Counted from the first letter of the stretch, positions 1 through 8,908 are shown. The stretch: 64,000 nt of DNA from Paramesorhizobium endophyticum (GCF_014640615.1 NZ_BMHH01000001.1:372001-436000), one strand, 5' to 3'. Made by a program: numbers and translations. The notes: generated by a model not told the origin, from the letters alone.

Positions 1-230
1 TGTGGTTCCCTCCCTTCGTTTTGCGCCCTCCTTCCCCCTTGCGGGGATTGAGGAGCGTTCGGCCGTAGGCCGAGGAGAAGCCAACGATTTGGCTTTTCCA
101 GCGACGAACCCCGCGTCAGCGGGCGGATGGGGGTGGTGACGGGTGCGCTTTTACTGACGACCGTGGCGTCAAGCGTCGCCACCCCCACCCGACCCTTCGG
201 GCCACCCTCCCCTCAAGGGGGAGGGAAAGA
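1..230. repeat. Palindromic intergenic repeat, family B (copy B1)
   Basis: GC-rich repeat with two arms. One arm has ccttgcggggattgagg, then a GCCGTAGGCCGAGG and CCAACGATTTGGCTTTTCC section, then the GGGCGGATGGGGGTGGTGACG core. The other arm is its complement (CGCCACCCCCACCCGACCCTT and a terminal AAGGGGGAGGG). Related copies lie at 22921-23075 and 44847-45047. It ends a few bases before the stop codon of the solute-binding protein gene. No gene is seen here; open frames through it are by-products of repeat composition. Confidence 0.8.
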
Positions 231-234
231 AGCG

Positions 235-1446
235 TCACCGCCCCAACACCCCATCGATCTGCTTCTGCGCCGCTGCGAGTGCCGCTTTCGGCTCGCTCTG
301 GTGCGTGAGGGATGACTGGATGGCGGTGTAGATGGATTTGGAAATCTTCGGCCATTGTGGGTGCGGGCCGCGGTTGCGGGCGTATTTCATGCTCTCCTCG
401 AACACCGCATAGACCTCCGGCCATTGCGGATTGTCCACCTTCACCTTCGAGGCCGGCAGGAAGCCGAAGCGGTTCCAGACCTCCGGCATCTTCCCATAGA
501 GCCATTCGAGCAGGATGAAGGCTTCCTTCGGATGTTTGGAGTTAGCGAGGATGACATTATCGCCCTCCCCCAGCGCCGAGGCACGGGGCGCGCCCTCTTG
601 CGGGACCGGCAGCAAGGCGGCGCGGTATTCGAACTTCGCCTCCTTGGCCATGCGCGGCATTTCCCAGGGGCCGGAAATGGCCATCGCCGCGTTGCCGGCA
701 TTGAAGGTTGCGGTGGAATCGTACTGGCTGCGGATGAGCGTGTCTGGCGAGGCCAGCTTCTCGTCGAGGAGCCTACGCCAGAATTCCAGCACCTGGACAC
801 CGCCCTCGGTGTCGACTTTGTTGTAGTCGCCACCGGTCATCTGCAGCCAGGGCAGGAACTGGAAGGTGCCCTCCTCCGTGGCGACGGCGGAGAAGGCGAG
901 GCCGTAGACGTTCTTCGCCGGATCTGTCAGCTTCTTCGCTGCGTCGTAAAGCTCGTCCCATGCGCGCGGCGGCTTGTCGGGGTCGAGGCCTTTCGCCCGA
1001 AACATGTCGGCATTGTAATAGAGCGCGAGGGTATTGGCCCCGCGCGGAACGCCGTAGATCTTGCCATCCCATGTCACCGAGGCGAGCGGGCCGAGAAAGA
1101 TGTCGTCCTTCCTGATCACCTTTGACTGTTCGATCATCGGCGTCAGGTCGAGCAGCAGGCCGCGCGAGGCGAAAAGCGCCACTTCCGGATTGTCGATATA
1201 GGTGACGTCAGGCCCCTCGCCCGTCGCCGTCGCACGCGCGAGATCATTGACCATGTCGCGGAACTGCACGGTCTTCAAATTGAGCTTGATGTCGGGATGC
1301 GCTTTCTCGAACTCGTCCTTGACGAGATAGATATATTGATCCGGCCGATCGATGGTCCAGATTTCCAGCGTCACCGGCTCGGCTTTTGCGGTCACGGCGG
1401 ATAAGGCCACCGCCGCCCCTGCGATCCATGATGCGATGCGTTTCAT
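235..1446 (-). CDS. ABC transporter sugar-binding protein (family 1)
   Basis: 403-residue periplasmic solute-binding protein of the extracellular solute-binding family 1 (maltose/oligosaccharide type). The N-terminus (MKRIASWIAGAAVALSAVTAKA) is a classical Sec signal peptide cut near residue 22. The mature part begins PVTLEIWTIDRP and contains the family hallmarks GPDVTYIDNPEVALFASRG and the late WLYGK / GFLPASK region. It would capture a sugar or polyol for a membrane permease. It is the last of three same-strand genes after a dehydrogenase and an isomerase, so the substrate is probably a sugar oxidised at a ring position. No permease or ATPase gene lies in the window; they may lie left of position 1 or elsewhere. 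A strong hairpin precedes the gene. The substrate is not predictable. Confidence 0.88.
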   Translation of the reverse strand: MKRIASWIAGAAVALSAVTAKAEPVTLEIWTIDRPDQYIYLVKDEFEKAHPDIKLNLKTVQFRDMVNDLARATATGEGPDVTYIDNPEVALFASRGLLLDLTPMIEQSKVIRKDDIFLGPLASVTWDGKIYGVPRGANTLALYYNADMFRAKGLDPDKPPRAWDELYDAAKKLTDPAKNVYGLAFSAVATEEGTFQFLPWLQMTGGDYNKVDTEGGVQVLEFWRRLLDEKLASPDTLIRSQYDSTATFNAGNAAMAISGPWEMPRMAKEAKFEYRAALLPVPQEGAPRASALGEGDNVILANSKHPKEAFILLEWLYGKMPEVWNRFGFLPASKVKVDNPQWPEVYAVFEESMKYARNRGPHPQWPKISKSIYTAIQSSLTHQSEPKAALAAAQKQIDGVLGR

Positions 1447-1508
1447 GCCATCTCCTCCTCTTCAAGCATGAGCCGGAAATTCCCGTCCGGCGCGGGGCAA
1501 TTCACTCC

Positions 1509-1555
1509 GCAGGATTTTTCTCCGAAAATCCGTCCCTATTTTTCGGAAATCCTGC
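1509..1555 (-). other. Intra-operon hairpin before the binding-protein gene
   Basis: A long imperfect stem-loop fills the gap between the isomerase and binding-protein genes. Outer arms GCAGGATTT (1509-1517) and AAATCCTGC (1547-1555) pair perfectly, as do inner arms CCGAAAA (1522-1528) and TTTTCGG (1540-1546). It abuts the isomerase stop codon. Such structures often protect 3' ends or partly terminate, giving the binding protein a different mRNA level from the enzymes; that role is inferred. Confidence 0.6.
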
Positions 1556-2452
1556 TTAGGGGTTGGCGACGAAATCGCCACCACGGCACCTTTTCAGATA
1601 ATTCAATGCATGGACCTGCCCGGTCATCTCCAGCGCGTCACGGTAAACGGGATCGTGCCAGCCCTCGATGTCGATGGAGCCGGACCAGCCGGCGAGGCGC
1701 AGTTCGGAAATCACATCGGTCCAGTTGGTGTCGCCGAAGCCCGGCGAGCGCATGAAGACGAACTTCTCCTTGCCGAAGATGCCATGCTCGCGGATGACAT
1801 CCCAGCGGATCGTTGCGTCCTTGCCATGGACATGGAAAATCTTCCCCGCCCATTTGCGGATCTGCGGCAGCGGATCGATCAGATAGACCATCTGGTGGCA
1901 TGGCTCCCATTCCAGCCCGAGATTGTCCGCCGGCACTTCGTTGAAGATCATCTCCCAGGCATCCGGATTATGCGCGATGTTCCAGTCGCCACTCGCCCAA
2001 TTGCCGTCCATGGCGCAATTCTCGAAGGCGAGGCGCACGCCCTTGTCGGCGGCGCGTTTTGAAAGCTCGCTCCAGACCTGCTTGTAGCGCGGCAGGCTCT
2101 CCTCGATGGGCTTGCCGCGAATGCGCCCGGTGAACCCGGCGATGGTGGTTGCCCCGAAGAGATGGGCGTGGTCGATGAGCGCCTCCCAGCCCTTCAGCGT
2201 CTCGCGGTCGATTCCGGTATCTTCAAGCGGATTGCCGAACATGCCGAGCGTCGAGATGGTGACATCCGCATCGCCGATCGCCTCCTTCAACTCAGCGGCG
2301 AGCGTGGGTAGATCCTTGTTCATCACCTGCCAGAAGAAGGGCTCGATGCTTTCGAAGCCGTGGGGAAGGATGCTCTTGACGTAAGCGGCCGGATCGGGCG
2401 CATTCGCCTTGATCATCGTACCGATGCGGATGGATTTTGCCGGATCGCTCAA
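1556..2452 (-). CDS. Sugar phosphate isomerase/epimerase (TIM barrel)
   Basis: 298-residue protein of the xylose-isomerase-like TIM-barrel family (AP endonuclease 2 fold; IolE/IolI/tagatose epimerase group). Barrel motifs and metal ligands are visible: AFENCAMDGNW, GLEWEPCHQ, FHVHGKDA and DIEGWHDP supply the Glu, Asp, His and Glu positions of the divalent metal site. Translation probably starts at a TTG (codon at 2452-2450), because AAGGAG lies about seven bases upstream; the first ATG would be 12 codons later. The start is 11 bp after the dehydrogenase stop, so the two genes are co-transcribed. With the Gfo/Idh dehydrogenase it likely handles a keto-sugar or inosose; the exact reaction is unknown. 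Confidence 0.82.
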   Translation of the reverse strand: MSDPAKSIRIGTMIKANAPDPAAYVKSILPHGFESIEPFFWQVMNKDLPTLAAELKEAIGDADVTISTLGMFGNPLEDTGIDRETLKGWEALIDHAHLFGATTIAGFTGRIRGKPIEESLPRYKQVWSELSKRAADKGVRLAFENCAMDGNWASGDWNIAHNPDAWEMIFNEVPADNLGLEWEPCHQMVYLIDPLPQIRKWAGKIFHVHGKDATIRWDVIREHGIFGKEKFVFMRSPGFGDTNWTDVISELRLAGWSGSIDIEGWHDPVYRDALEMTGQVHALNYLKRCRGGDFVANP

Positions 2453-2463
2453 TTTCTGCTCCT

Positions 2464-3486
2464 TCAGATCGTAATTTCCACGCGCCGTCCGGCTTCGGCA
2501 CTATCGATCGCGCCGAACACCATGGCGAGGCTCTTGATGTTTTCGCTTCCCACGGTTTCCGGCGTGGGCCCGCCGCGCGTGGCGGCGATAAAATCCTTGA
2601 GGACTCCGAGGTGGCCGCCCACGCGGTGGGGGTAATCGAGGGGAGGTATCTCGATGGCGGCCACCTCGGAGAACAGGCCGTCTCTGCCGGGGGTCACGGC
2701 TTCGGCCCGTATGTCGTCATGCCCGTCCCAGACGAGCGAGCCGCGGCTTCCCACAATGCGCCAGGCGCTTTCCCAGCTCGTGCGCAGGCCATCCGCGCAC
2801 CAGCTGCCGCGATAGGTGAAGACCGCTCCGTTGGAGAATTCGAAAATCGCCGCTGCGGACGAGCCCTGATGGTACCAGGAATTGACCGGCTCCCACTCCC
2901 GCGCATAGACCGCGCTCGGGGCATCGCCCGCGAAAAGCCGCGCTGCGTCGAACGTGTGGATCGCCATGTCGTGCAGGAGCACATGCCGCATCTCCTCGCG
3001 GAACCCGCCGAAATGGGGGGCAAGGAAGAAATCGCAATGCAGGCTGGTGACCTCGCCGATGGCGCCGGAGCGGATCAACTGGCAGATGCGCCGCACCTGC
3101 GGGATATAGCGCCGGTTCTGGACGACGGCATGGATACGTCCTGCCCGCTCCGCCCGCTCGATCAGATCGCGCGCCTCGTCCAGCGTTTCCGCCATCGGCT
3201 TTTCGGAGAGCACGTGACAGCCGGCCTCTAACCCGACCGAAACGGTGGCGTGGCGCGCCTGCGGGATAACAATGTCGAAGAGAAGCTCGGGCTCGGTTTT
3301 CTTGAGCACGCTCGGCAGATCGTCCGAGATGATCGCGCCGTCGAGGCCGAACTCCCGGGCGCGCGCCTCGGCCTTTTGCGGGTCGAGATCGACGATACCG
3401 GCAATGTCGATATCGCCAATGGTCCGGACTGCCTCGAACCATGCTTTGCTCATGGCTCCGCAGCCGACTAAAACGGCGCGCTGCAT
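2464..3486 (-). CDS. Gfo/Idh/MocA-family NAD(P)-dependent dehydrogenase
   Basis: 340-residue oxidoreductase. An N-terminal Rossmann fold (MQRAVLVGCGAMSKAWFEAV, with IDLDPQKAEARA for the adenosine ribose) is followed by the family signature SEKPMAETLDEARDLI, whose Lys is catalytic, near residues 95-110. The C-terminal alpha/beta substrate domain follows. The family oxidises or reduces sugars and inositols at a ring carbon. The start ATG has a strong GGGGAGGAG ribosome site. First gene of the three-gene operon, divergent from a LacI regulator with palindromic operators between them, so probably induced by the cognate sugar. Confidence 0.87.
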   Translation of the reverse strand: MQRAVLVGCGAMSKAWFEAVRTIGDIDIAGIVDLDPQKAEARAREFGLDGAIISDDLPSVLKKTEPELLFDIVIPQARHATVSVGLEAGCHVLSEKPMAETLDEARDLIERAERAGRIHAVVQNRRYIPQVRRICQLIRSGAIGEVTSLHCDFFLAPHFGGFREEMRHVLLHDMAIHTFDAARLFAGDAPSAVYAREWEPVNSWYHQGSSAAAIFEFSNGAVFTYRGSWCADGLRTSWESAWRIVGSRGSLVWDGHDDIRAEAVTPGRDGLFSEVAAIEIPPLDYPHRVGGHLGVLKDFIAATRGGPTPETVGSENIKSLAMVFGAIDSAEAGRRVEITI

Positions 3487-3514
3487 TTTCTCTCCTCCCC
3501 AGGAAATGCGTTAT

Positions 3515-3526
3515 TAAACCGTTTTA
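3515..3526. promoter_or_regulatory. Second, imperfect LacI-type operator
   Basis: TAAACCGTTTTA has the LacI-family half-site layout with a central CG but one arm mismatch. It lies about 30 bp upstream of the dehydrogenase start and 26 bp from the perfect operator at 3546-3559. Two nearby sites would suit cooperative binding by the adjacent repressor; this is inference. Confidence 0.5.
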
Positions 3527-3545
3527 GACGGTATAAAACACCTTC

Positions 3546-3559
3546 CGTAAACGTTTACG
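3546..3559. promoter_or_regulatory. LacI-family operator (perfect palindrome)
   Basis: CGTAAACGTTTACG is a perfect 14-bp palindrome with the central CG typical of LacI/GalR operators. It sits in the 150-bp divergent region between the dehydrogenase and the lacI-type gene, so it most likely mediates repression of the sugar operon and autoregulation of the repressor. Confidence 0.75.
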
Positions 3560-3638
3560 ATTTCATAATAGCTGTTTGATTTTGTCAATCCCTCTTTTTA
3601 GTGGTTTAAGGCGTCGTGATCACAAAGGAAGAAAACCC

Positions 3639-4685
3639 GTGAGCATAAGGGACCTTGCCCGCCATCTCGATATTTCCATCGGAACCGTCTCGCGTGCGCT
3701 CAATGGCAAGGCGGACGTAAACCCTGAAACGCGGGAGCGCGTGCTGGAAGCGGCGAAGCGGCTCGGCTATGTGCCGAACCAGTCGGGCCGCAGCTTGCGG
3801 CAGGGCACGACCAACACCATCGGCTTCATGATCGAGTCGAGCCTGGAGACGGCGGACAATGGCGGCAGCTTCTTCATGCCGGTTTTCGAAGGCGTGCAAT
3901 CGGTGTTCCGCCGCCATCATCTCGATCTCGTCGCGCTGCTCTGCGGGACGGACGAGGACCCGGCTTCCTACCTCAACCGCATGGTCGGGCGGCGCTTCGT
4001 CGACGGGCTGATCATCTCGGCGACCATGCGCCACGATCCCCGCATCGATTTTATGCTGGAACGGAAAATTCCGTTTGTCGCCTTGGGCCGTAGCGCAACC
4101 GAGGGCGATTATCCATGGATCGATCTCGATTTCGAAGGAGTCGCCGCGACGGCCGTGACGCGGCTTGCCGGTTTTGGCCACCGCCGCATCGCCATCGGCA
4201 CTCCGGCGAGCGATCTCAATCTCGGATATTTGTTTCTCGACGGCTACAAAAAGGCTCTCGCCGCGAATGGCATTCCATTCGACCCGGCGCTTGTTCTCCC
4301 CGCAAGCGGCAATGAGGAAGGCGGCTACCGGCTGGCGGATGCGGTGCTTAAGCAGAACCCAAGGCCGACCGCGATCATCCTCGTCAATGAGAACATGGCA
4401 ATCGGTCTTTACCGGCGGCTCCATGAGGCGGGACTGCAGCCGGGGCGCGATATAGCCGTCATCGGTTTCCGCGAAAGCCCGCAGAGCCGCTTCCTTTCGC
4501 CAATCCTCACCTGCTTCCGCATCTCCCTGCGCGATCTCGGCATTAGGCTGGGGGAAGCCATGCTTTCAGCACTGCCGGCATTCGAGAGCCAATACCCACG
4601 GGAAAAGGTCGAGACGATCTGGCCGATGGAATTGGTGCCGGGGGAAAGCGACGGGCCGCCGAAAGAGGCTGGCATTCAGGGCTGA
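3639..4685 (+). CDS. LacI-family transcriptional regulator
   Basis: 348-residue repressor. The N-terminal helix-turn-helix (VSIRDLARHLDISIGTVSRA followed by LNGKADVNPETRERVLEAA) matches the LacI DNA-binding domain with its hinge helix, and the rest is a periplasmic-binding-protein-like sensor domain. I chose the GTG at 3639 because AAGGAAG lies just upstream and the LacI domain begins immediately; an in-frame start at 3576 would add 21 residues with no family similarity. It is transcribed away from the dehydrogenase/isomerase/binding-protein operon and should control it through the operators at 3515-3559, with a sugar or derivative as inducer. Confidence 0.9.
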   Translation: MSIRDLARHLDISIGTVSRALNGKADVNPETRERVLEAAKRLGYVPNQSGRSLRQGTTNTIGFMIESSLETADNGGSFFMPVFEGVQSVFRRHHLDLVALLCGTDEDPASYLNRMVGRRFVDGLIISATMRHDPRIDFMLERKIPFVALGRSATEGDYPWIDLDFEGVAATAVTRLAGFGHRRIAIGTPASDLNLGYLFLDGYKKALAANGIPFDPALVLPASGNEEGGYRLADAVLKQNPRPTAIILVNENMAIGLYRRLHEAGLQPGRDIAVIGFRESPQSRFLSPILTCFRISLRDLGIRLGEAMLSALPAFESQYPREKVETIWPMELVPGESDGPPKEAGIQG

Positions 4686-4731
4686 TGCCGTGCCATCTTC
4701 CATCGGATACATGTTATGACACAGGCGACGC

Positions 4732-5025
4732 ATGACCGACAAACCGCGCATCACCATCACCTACTGCACCCAGTGCGCCTGGCTGCTTCGCGCCGCATGG
4801 ATGGCGCAGGAATTGCTCTCCACCTTCGGGCAGGATCTGGGGGAAGTGGCGCTCATTCCGGGCACCGGCGGGGTCTATGAAATTCGCGTGGGCGACGAGC
4901 TCATCTGGGAGCGCAAGCGCGACGGCGGCTTCCCCGAGGCGAAGGTGTTGAAGCAGCGCGTGCGCGATATTGTCTGGCCGGAACGCGATCTGGGGCACTC
5001 GGATCGCAAGAAGGAAAAAGGGTAG
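4732..5025 (+). CDS. SelT/SelW/SelH (Rdx) family protein
   Basis: 97-residue thioredoxin-like protein. The redox motif sits at the end of the first strand (ITYCTQCAWLLRAAWMAQEL), giving a Cys-x-x-Cys where eukaryotic selenoprotein W has Cys-x-x-Sec, and the later GGVYEIRVG and LIWERKRDGGFPEAK segments match the bacterial Rdx family (usual length 90-100). The role is thought to be thiol-disulfide chemistry in the cytoplasm, but substrates are not established. It ends 2 bp before the stop codon of convergent rmuC. Confidence 0.85.
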   Translation: MTDKPRITITYCTQCAWLLRAAWMAQELLSTFGQDLGEVALIPGTGGVYEIRVGDELIWERKRDGGFPEAKVLKQRVRDIVWPERDLGHSDRKKEKG

Positions 5026-5027
5026 CC

Positions 5028-6266
5028 CTACTCCTCCTCCACCACGCGCAGACGCAACTGCCCGGTCTTGCTTTCGGCGGTTTTGGCAACAGCCTGCGCA
5101 GGCGGCACGGGCGCGTCGGTCACGGGCTCGCCCAGTTCCAGCGCCTCGATCCTCTCACCGCGGCGCGTCACCTTGCCGGACGAGACGAGGATATCGTCGA
5201 TATCCTTGTTGGCTTGCAGGAAATGGCCCTGCAATTTGCGCACCCGCTCATCGAGCCGCGCGACGTCCTCCATCAGCCGGATCACCTCGCCCTGGATCAG
5301 ATGCGCCTGCTCGCGCATGCGGGCGTCTTTCAGCACGGCCTGAATGACCTGGATCGACAGCATCAGCAGCGAGGGCGAGACGATGACGATGCGCGAACGA
5401 TGCGCCTTCTGCACCAGCCCTTCGAAATTCTCGTGAATTTCCGCGAAGATCGATTCGGACGGCACGAACAGGAAGGCGGTGTCCTGCGTCTCGCCGGTGA
5501 TGAGATATTTCGCCGAAATATCGCGAATATGAACTTCCACGTCCCGCCGGAACTGGGCGATTGCGACCTTCTTTGCTTCCGGCCCTTCGGCGTCGCGGAT
5601 CATGCTCCAGGCCTCCAGAGGAAACTTTGCGTCGATGACGAGCGAAGGCGCGCCGTTGGGCATCCGAACCAGACAGTCGGGCCGGTTGCCGTTGGAGAGC
5701 GTCGCCTGAAACTCGTATGCGCCGTGCGGCAGGCCATCGGCGATGATCGCTTCCATGCGCGACTGGCCGAAGGCGCCGCGCGTCTGCTTGTTGGCGAGAA
5801 TCGCCTGCAATTGCACCACCTGCCCCGCCAGCGCCTGGATGTTATTCTGCGCGGTGTCAATCACCGCCAGCCGCTCCTGCAGCTTGGCAAGGTTCTCATG
5901 GGTCGATTTGCTCTGCTCGGTCATGGTCTGGCCGATGCGGCTGGTCATGCCGTCGAGCCGCTCGCGGATCGATTTGTTGAGCTCCGCCTGCCGCGAGCCG
6001 AAGACCTCGGCCATGGTCTGCATCCGGCCCTGCATTTCGGCCTGCGCTTTCAGGATTTCCGTCATGCGCATTTCGGCGTCGCGGGCGCGCTCAGCCGCCT
6101 CGATTTCCGCAATTGTCCGCGCCTGCGCGGCCCGCCACGCCATGACGAGAAAGAACAGCGCGAAGGCAATGACGAGTCCCAAGCCGCAAAGCATCGTTGC
6201 GCCGACGGAAACTGCATTGCCGCCGAATTGGAACAGCGGGGCGGAGAGAAGAGTGTTCGTATCCAT
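5028..6266 (-). CDS. rmuC: DNA recombination protein RmuC
   Basis: 412-residue RmuC. It begins with an N-terminal membrane segment (AVSVGATMLCGLGLVIAFAL), then a coiled coil of about 100 residues rich in Glu/Arg/Gln, then the RmuC nuclease-like domain with NGNRPDCLVRMPNGAP, LVIDAKFPLEAW and AFLFVPSESIFAEI. The family limits inversion at short inverted repeats and is predicted to be a nuclease. The start is set at the ATG at 6266; the frame stays open another 103 codons upstream but that part overlaps the def promoter region and lacks RmuC similarity. Divergent from def. Confidence 0.88.
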   Translation of the reverse strand: MDTNTLLSAPLFQFGGNAVSVGATMLCGLGLVIAFALFFLVMAWRAAQARTIAEIEAAERARDAEMRMTEILKAQAEMQGRMQTMAEVFGSRQAELNKSIRERLDGMTSRIGQTMTEQSKSTHENLAKLQERLAVIDTAQNNIQALAGQVVQLQAILANKQTRGAFGQSRMEAIIADGLPHGAYEFQATLSNGNRPDCLVRMPNGAPSLVIDAKFPLEAWSMIRDAEGPEAKKVAIAQFRRDVEVHIRDISAKYLITGETQDTAFLFVPSESIFAEIHENFEGLVQKAHRSRIVIVSPSLLMLSIQVIQAVLKDARMREQAHLIQGEVIRLMEDVARLDERVRKLQGHFLQANKDIDDILVSSGKVTRRGERIEALELGEPVTDAPVPPAQAVAKTAESKTGQLRLRVVEEE

Positions 6267-6381
6267 GCAATGAGGCTTAGCCGATTCCAGTTGGAATTGC
6301 GAGATCAAAACGAGAACATTTATGACTGAAGCGCGCGCTGATCCATTGACGCTTGGCTTCCGAACAATTAGGTGAAGGCGC

Positions 6382-6912
6382 ATGTCTGTTTTGCCGCTTG
6401 TCATTCTGCCCGACCCCGTCCTGCGCCAGGTATCGAAGCCTGTGGAGCGCATTGACGGCCAGTTGCGCGCCTTCGCCGACAACATGCTGGAGACGATGTA
6501 TGACGCGCCCGGCATCGGGCTGGCCGCCATCCAGGTCGGCACGCCGCTGCGGATGCTCACCATCGACCTTTCCAAGGAAGGCGAAGAGCGGGCTCCCTAT
6601 GTCTTCATCAATCCTGAGATCGTTTCGTCTTCCGAAGAGCGCAGCGTCTATGAGGAAGGCTGCCTTTCGATCCCTGATTATTACGCGGAAGTGGAGCGCC
6701 CGGCGCGGGTGCGCGTGACTTATCTCGACCGCGACGGCAAGCCTCAGGAAATCGAGGCCGAGGGGCTGATGGCGACCTGCCTTCAGCATGAAATCGACCA
6801 TTTGAACGGCGTGCTTTTCATCGACCATATCTCGAAGCTCAAGCGCGACATGGTGATAAAAAGATTCAAGAAGCTCGCCAAGGATCGTCCGCCGAGCCGG
6901 CTCGCCATCTAA
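6382..6912 (+). CDS. def: Peptide deformylase
   Basis: 176 residues, the normal length. Removes the formyl group from the initiator methionine of nascent proteins. All three active-site motifs are present in order: [17 protein letters not shown] (metal-ligand Cys, about residue 93) and QHEIDHLNG (two metal-ligand His and the catalytic Glu, about residues 136-140). First gene of def-fmt-truA; fmt starts 14 bp downstream, pairing the enzyme that adds formyl to Met-tRNA with the one that removes it. Confidence 0.97.
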   Translation: MSVLPLVILPDPVLRQVSKPVERIDGQLRAFADNMLETMYDAPGIGLAAIQVGTPLRMLTIDLSKEGEERAPYVFINPEIVSSSEERSVYEEGCLSIPDYYAEVERPARVRVTYLDRDGKPQEIEAEGLMATCLQHEIDHLNGVLFIDHISKLKRDMVIKRFKKLAKDRPPSRLAI

Positions 6913-6926
6913 CAGGGGGAAAGCCC

Positions 6927-7889
6927 ATGCGCATCATTTTCATGGGCACTCCGGACTTCTCCGTGCCGGTGTTGACGACGCTGATCGGTCAGGGCCATGA
7001 GATCGCGGCGGTCTATAGCCAGCCGCCCCGCCCCGCCGGACGGCGCGGGCTGGAACTCACCAAATCGCCCGTGCACCAGAAGGCCGAGGAATTCGGCATC
7101 GAGGTGCGCACGCCGAAGAGCCTCAAGAGCCCGGAGGAGCAGGAGGCATTTCGCGCGCTCGAAGCCGATGTGGCTGTTGTCGTCGCCTATGGCCTGCTGC
7201 TGCCATCAGCCATTCTGGAGGGCACGCGGCTCGGCTGTTATAATGGCCACGCCTCCCTGCTGCCGCGCTGGCGCGGCGCCGCCCCCATCCAGCGCGCGAT
7301 CATGGCCGGCGACCGCGAAACCGGCATGATGATCATGAAGATGAACGAAGGGCTCGATACCGGCCCCGTCGCCATGGTGGAGAAGGTCGCGATCACGCCC
7401 GATATGACAGCAGGGGAATTGCACGACCGTCTGAGCATGATCGGCGCCGACCTGATGGTGCGCGCCATGGCCGCGCTCGAGCGCGACAGCCTGACCTTGA
7501 CGCCACAGGCGGAGAGTGGCGTCACCTACGCCGCCAAGATCGATAAGGCGGAAACGCGCATCGACTGGGTGGGGAAGGCGCGAGAGATTCACAATCGGAT
7601 ACGCGGGCTCTCGCCTTTTCCGGGGGCGTGGTGCGAGATGGAGATTGGGGTCCCGGCCAGCGACCAAAGGGAGCTTAAGGGCGGGGCAGACAAACTCGAG
7701 CGGGTGAAGCTGCTGAAGTCCACGTTGGCGGAAGGTTCGGGAGGAATGCCCGGCACGATCCTCGGCGACGGCCTGACAATTGCCTGCGGCGAAGGCGCGG
7801 TGAAGCTCACGCTCCTGCAAAAGGCGGGCGGCAAGCCGCTCGGCGCGCAAGACTTCCTGCGCGGCGCGCCCGTGACGCGGGTTTTATGA
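6927..7889 (+). CDS. fmt: Methionyl-tRNA formyltransferase with in-frame repeat
   Basis: 320 residues. Transfers formyl from 10-formyl-THF to Met-tRNA(fMet). The N-terminal formyltransferase domain shows [16 protein letters not shown], the [12 protein letters not shown] substrate loop and GLDTGPV; the C-terminal tRNA-binding domain starts near residue 205. Within that domain residues 241-256 ([16 protein letters not shown]) are encoded by a palindromic repeat at 7647-7694 that also occurs twice in dapE. It lies between CEMEI and ERVKLLKS, a beta-hairpin region, and the frame continues cleanly, so the protein is presumably functional. Ribosome site AGGGGGAAAG precedes the ATG. Confidence 0.96.
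   Translation: MRIIFMGTPDFSVPVLTTLIGQGHEIAAVYSQPPRPAGRRGLELTKSPVHQKAEEFGIEVRTPKSLKSPEEQEAFRALEADVAVVVAYGLLLPSAILEGTRLGCYNGHASLLPRWRGAAPIQRAIMAGDRETGMMIMKMNEGLDTGPVAMVEKVAITPDMTAGELHDRLSMIGADLMVRAMAALERDSLTLTPQAESGVTYAAKIDKAETRIDWVGKAREIHNRIRGLSPFPGAWCEMEIGVPASDQRELKGGADKLERVKLLKSTLAEGSGGMPGTILGDGLTIACGEGAVKLTLLQKAGGKPLGAQDFLRGAPVTRVL
7647..7694 (+). repeat. In-frame palindromic repeat inside fmt
   Basis: About 48 bp (16 codons) nearly identical to two tandem units in dapE. Terminal arms are complementary (CCCGGCC or CCCCGCC against GGCGGGG) around a CAGCGAC..AGCTTAAG centre. Encodes [16 protein letters not shown]. The first arm here carries one substitution relative to the dapE copies. Length is a multiple of three and no stop is introduced. 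Confidence 0.85.
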
Positions 7890-7911
7890 TGCGTTGGCAC
7901 TTTTCCTCCTA

Positions 7912-8073
7912 CACCCCCCTCTGCCCTGCCGGGCATCTCCCCCTCAAGGGGGGAGATTACGCCTTCATTGACGCTTGGTACCAATCGCAGGCGTTGAAGA
8001 ATAAGCGGCGTGGTCTGTGTCAGCCAATCTCCCCCCTTGAGGGGGAGATGTCCGGCAGGACAGAGGGGGGTGC
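7912..8073. repeat. Palindromic intergenic repeat, family A (copy A1)
   Basis: About 160 bp with long inverted ends: CCCCTCTGCCCTGCCGGGCA and TCTCCCCCTCAAGGGGGGAG on the left, the complement on the right (CCCTTGAGGGGGAGATG, CCGGCAGGACAGAGGGG). The roughly 70-bp middle includes CCAATCGCAGGCGTTGAAGA. Copies lie at 14984-15141, 18603-18763 and 43079-43233. This one separates fmt from truA. Confidence 0.88.
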
Positions 8074-8108
8074 TGCGACGGCGCACTCCGCACAGGAGTC
8101 CTTCTGAG

Positions 8109-8861
8109 GTGCCGCGTTACAAGCTCACGGTCGAATATGACGGCACGCCTTATGCCGGGTGGCAGCGGCAGGAGAATGGGCATACGATCCAGGCGGCCAT
8201 CGAGCAGGCCATCGCCAAATTTTCCGGCGAACAGGGGACCCTGGGAGCCGCCGGACGAACGGATGCCGGGGTCCATGCGCTGGCGCAGGTCGCCCATGCA
8301 GACCTGACCAAGGACTGGAGCGCGGCCCGTGTGCGCGATGCCCTCAACGCCCATCTCGTCATGGCCGGGGAGCGCGTGGTCATCCTCAATGTCGAACGCG
8401 TGCCCGACAGTTTCGACGCCCGCTTTTCCGCCACCGCGCGGCATTATCTCTACCGCATCGTCAACCGCCGCCCGCCCATCGCCGTCGAGGCCGACCGCGC
8501 CTGGTGGGTGAAGCAGCCGCTCGATGCGGAGGCTATGCATGCGGCGGCGCAGCAGCTGCTGGGCCAGCACGATTTCACCACCTTCCGCGCCTCGCAATGC
8601 CAGGCCAAGAGCCCGGTCAAGACGCTCGACCGGCTGGATGTGGCGCGCAAGGGCGAACTCATCGAAATCCGCGCCTCGGCCCGGTCTTTCCTGCACAATC
8701 AGGTGCGCTCGCTTGCCGGCAGCCTGATGGAGGTCGGCGTGGGGCGCTGGACGGCCGATGATCTCGTCGCCGCGCTAGACGCCCGCGACCGTGCCGCCTG
8801 CGGCCAGGTCGCCCCGCCCTATGGGCTGTATCTGATCGGGGTGGATTACGGGGTGAGGTAG
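8109..8861 (+). CDS. truA: tRNA pseudouridine synthase A
   Basis: 250 residues. Converts uridines 38-40 of the tRNA anticodon arm to pseudouridine. The catalytic motif [15 protein letters not shown] lies near residue 50 with its Asp nucleophile; [15 protein letters not shown] and the C-terminal [18 protein letters not shown] also match the family. I set the start at the GTG (8109) because AGGAG is about ten bases upstream and [20 protein letters not shown] is the family N-terminus; the frame extends upstream only by reading through the repeat. It follows fmt after repeat A1. Confidence 0.95.
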   Translation: MPRYKLTVEYDGTPYAGWQRQENGHTIQAAIEQAIAKFSGEQGTLGAAGRTDAGVHALAQVAHADLTKDWSAARVRDALNAHLVMAGERVVILNVERVPDSFDARFSATARHYLYRIVNRRPPIAVEADRAWWVKQPLDAEAMHAAAQQLLGQHDFTTFRASQCQAKSPVKTLDRLDVARKGELIEIRASARSFLHNQVRSLAGSLMEVGVGRWTADDLVAALDARDRAACGQVAPPYGLYLIGVDYGVR

Positions 8862-8879
8862 TTCTCCTCACCGCCATAC

Positions 8880-8905
8880 TCGGGACAAGCCCGAGGATGA
8901 TGGCA
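8880..8905. repeat. Short repeat fragment (CTCGGGACAAGCCCGAGGATGATGG)
   Basis: A 25-bp fragment with the core CTCGGGAC..GCCCGAGGATGA, also seen at 34542-34568 and in inverse orientation at 34637-34675. Lies between convergent truA and the membrane protein gene. Confidence 0.5.
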
Positions 8906-8908
8906 TAT

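Noticed and set aside
6267-6575. Longer RmuC start extending 103 codons upstream
   Set aside because: The extension overlaps def in antisense and lacks the membrane-anchor start typical of RmuC.
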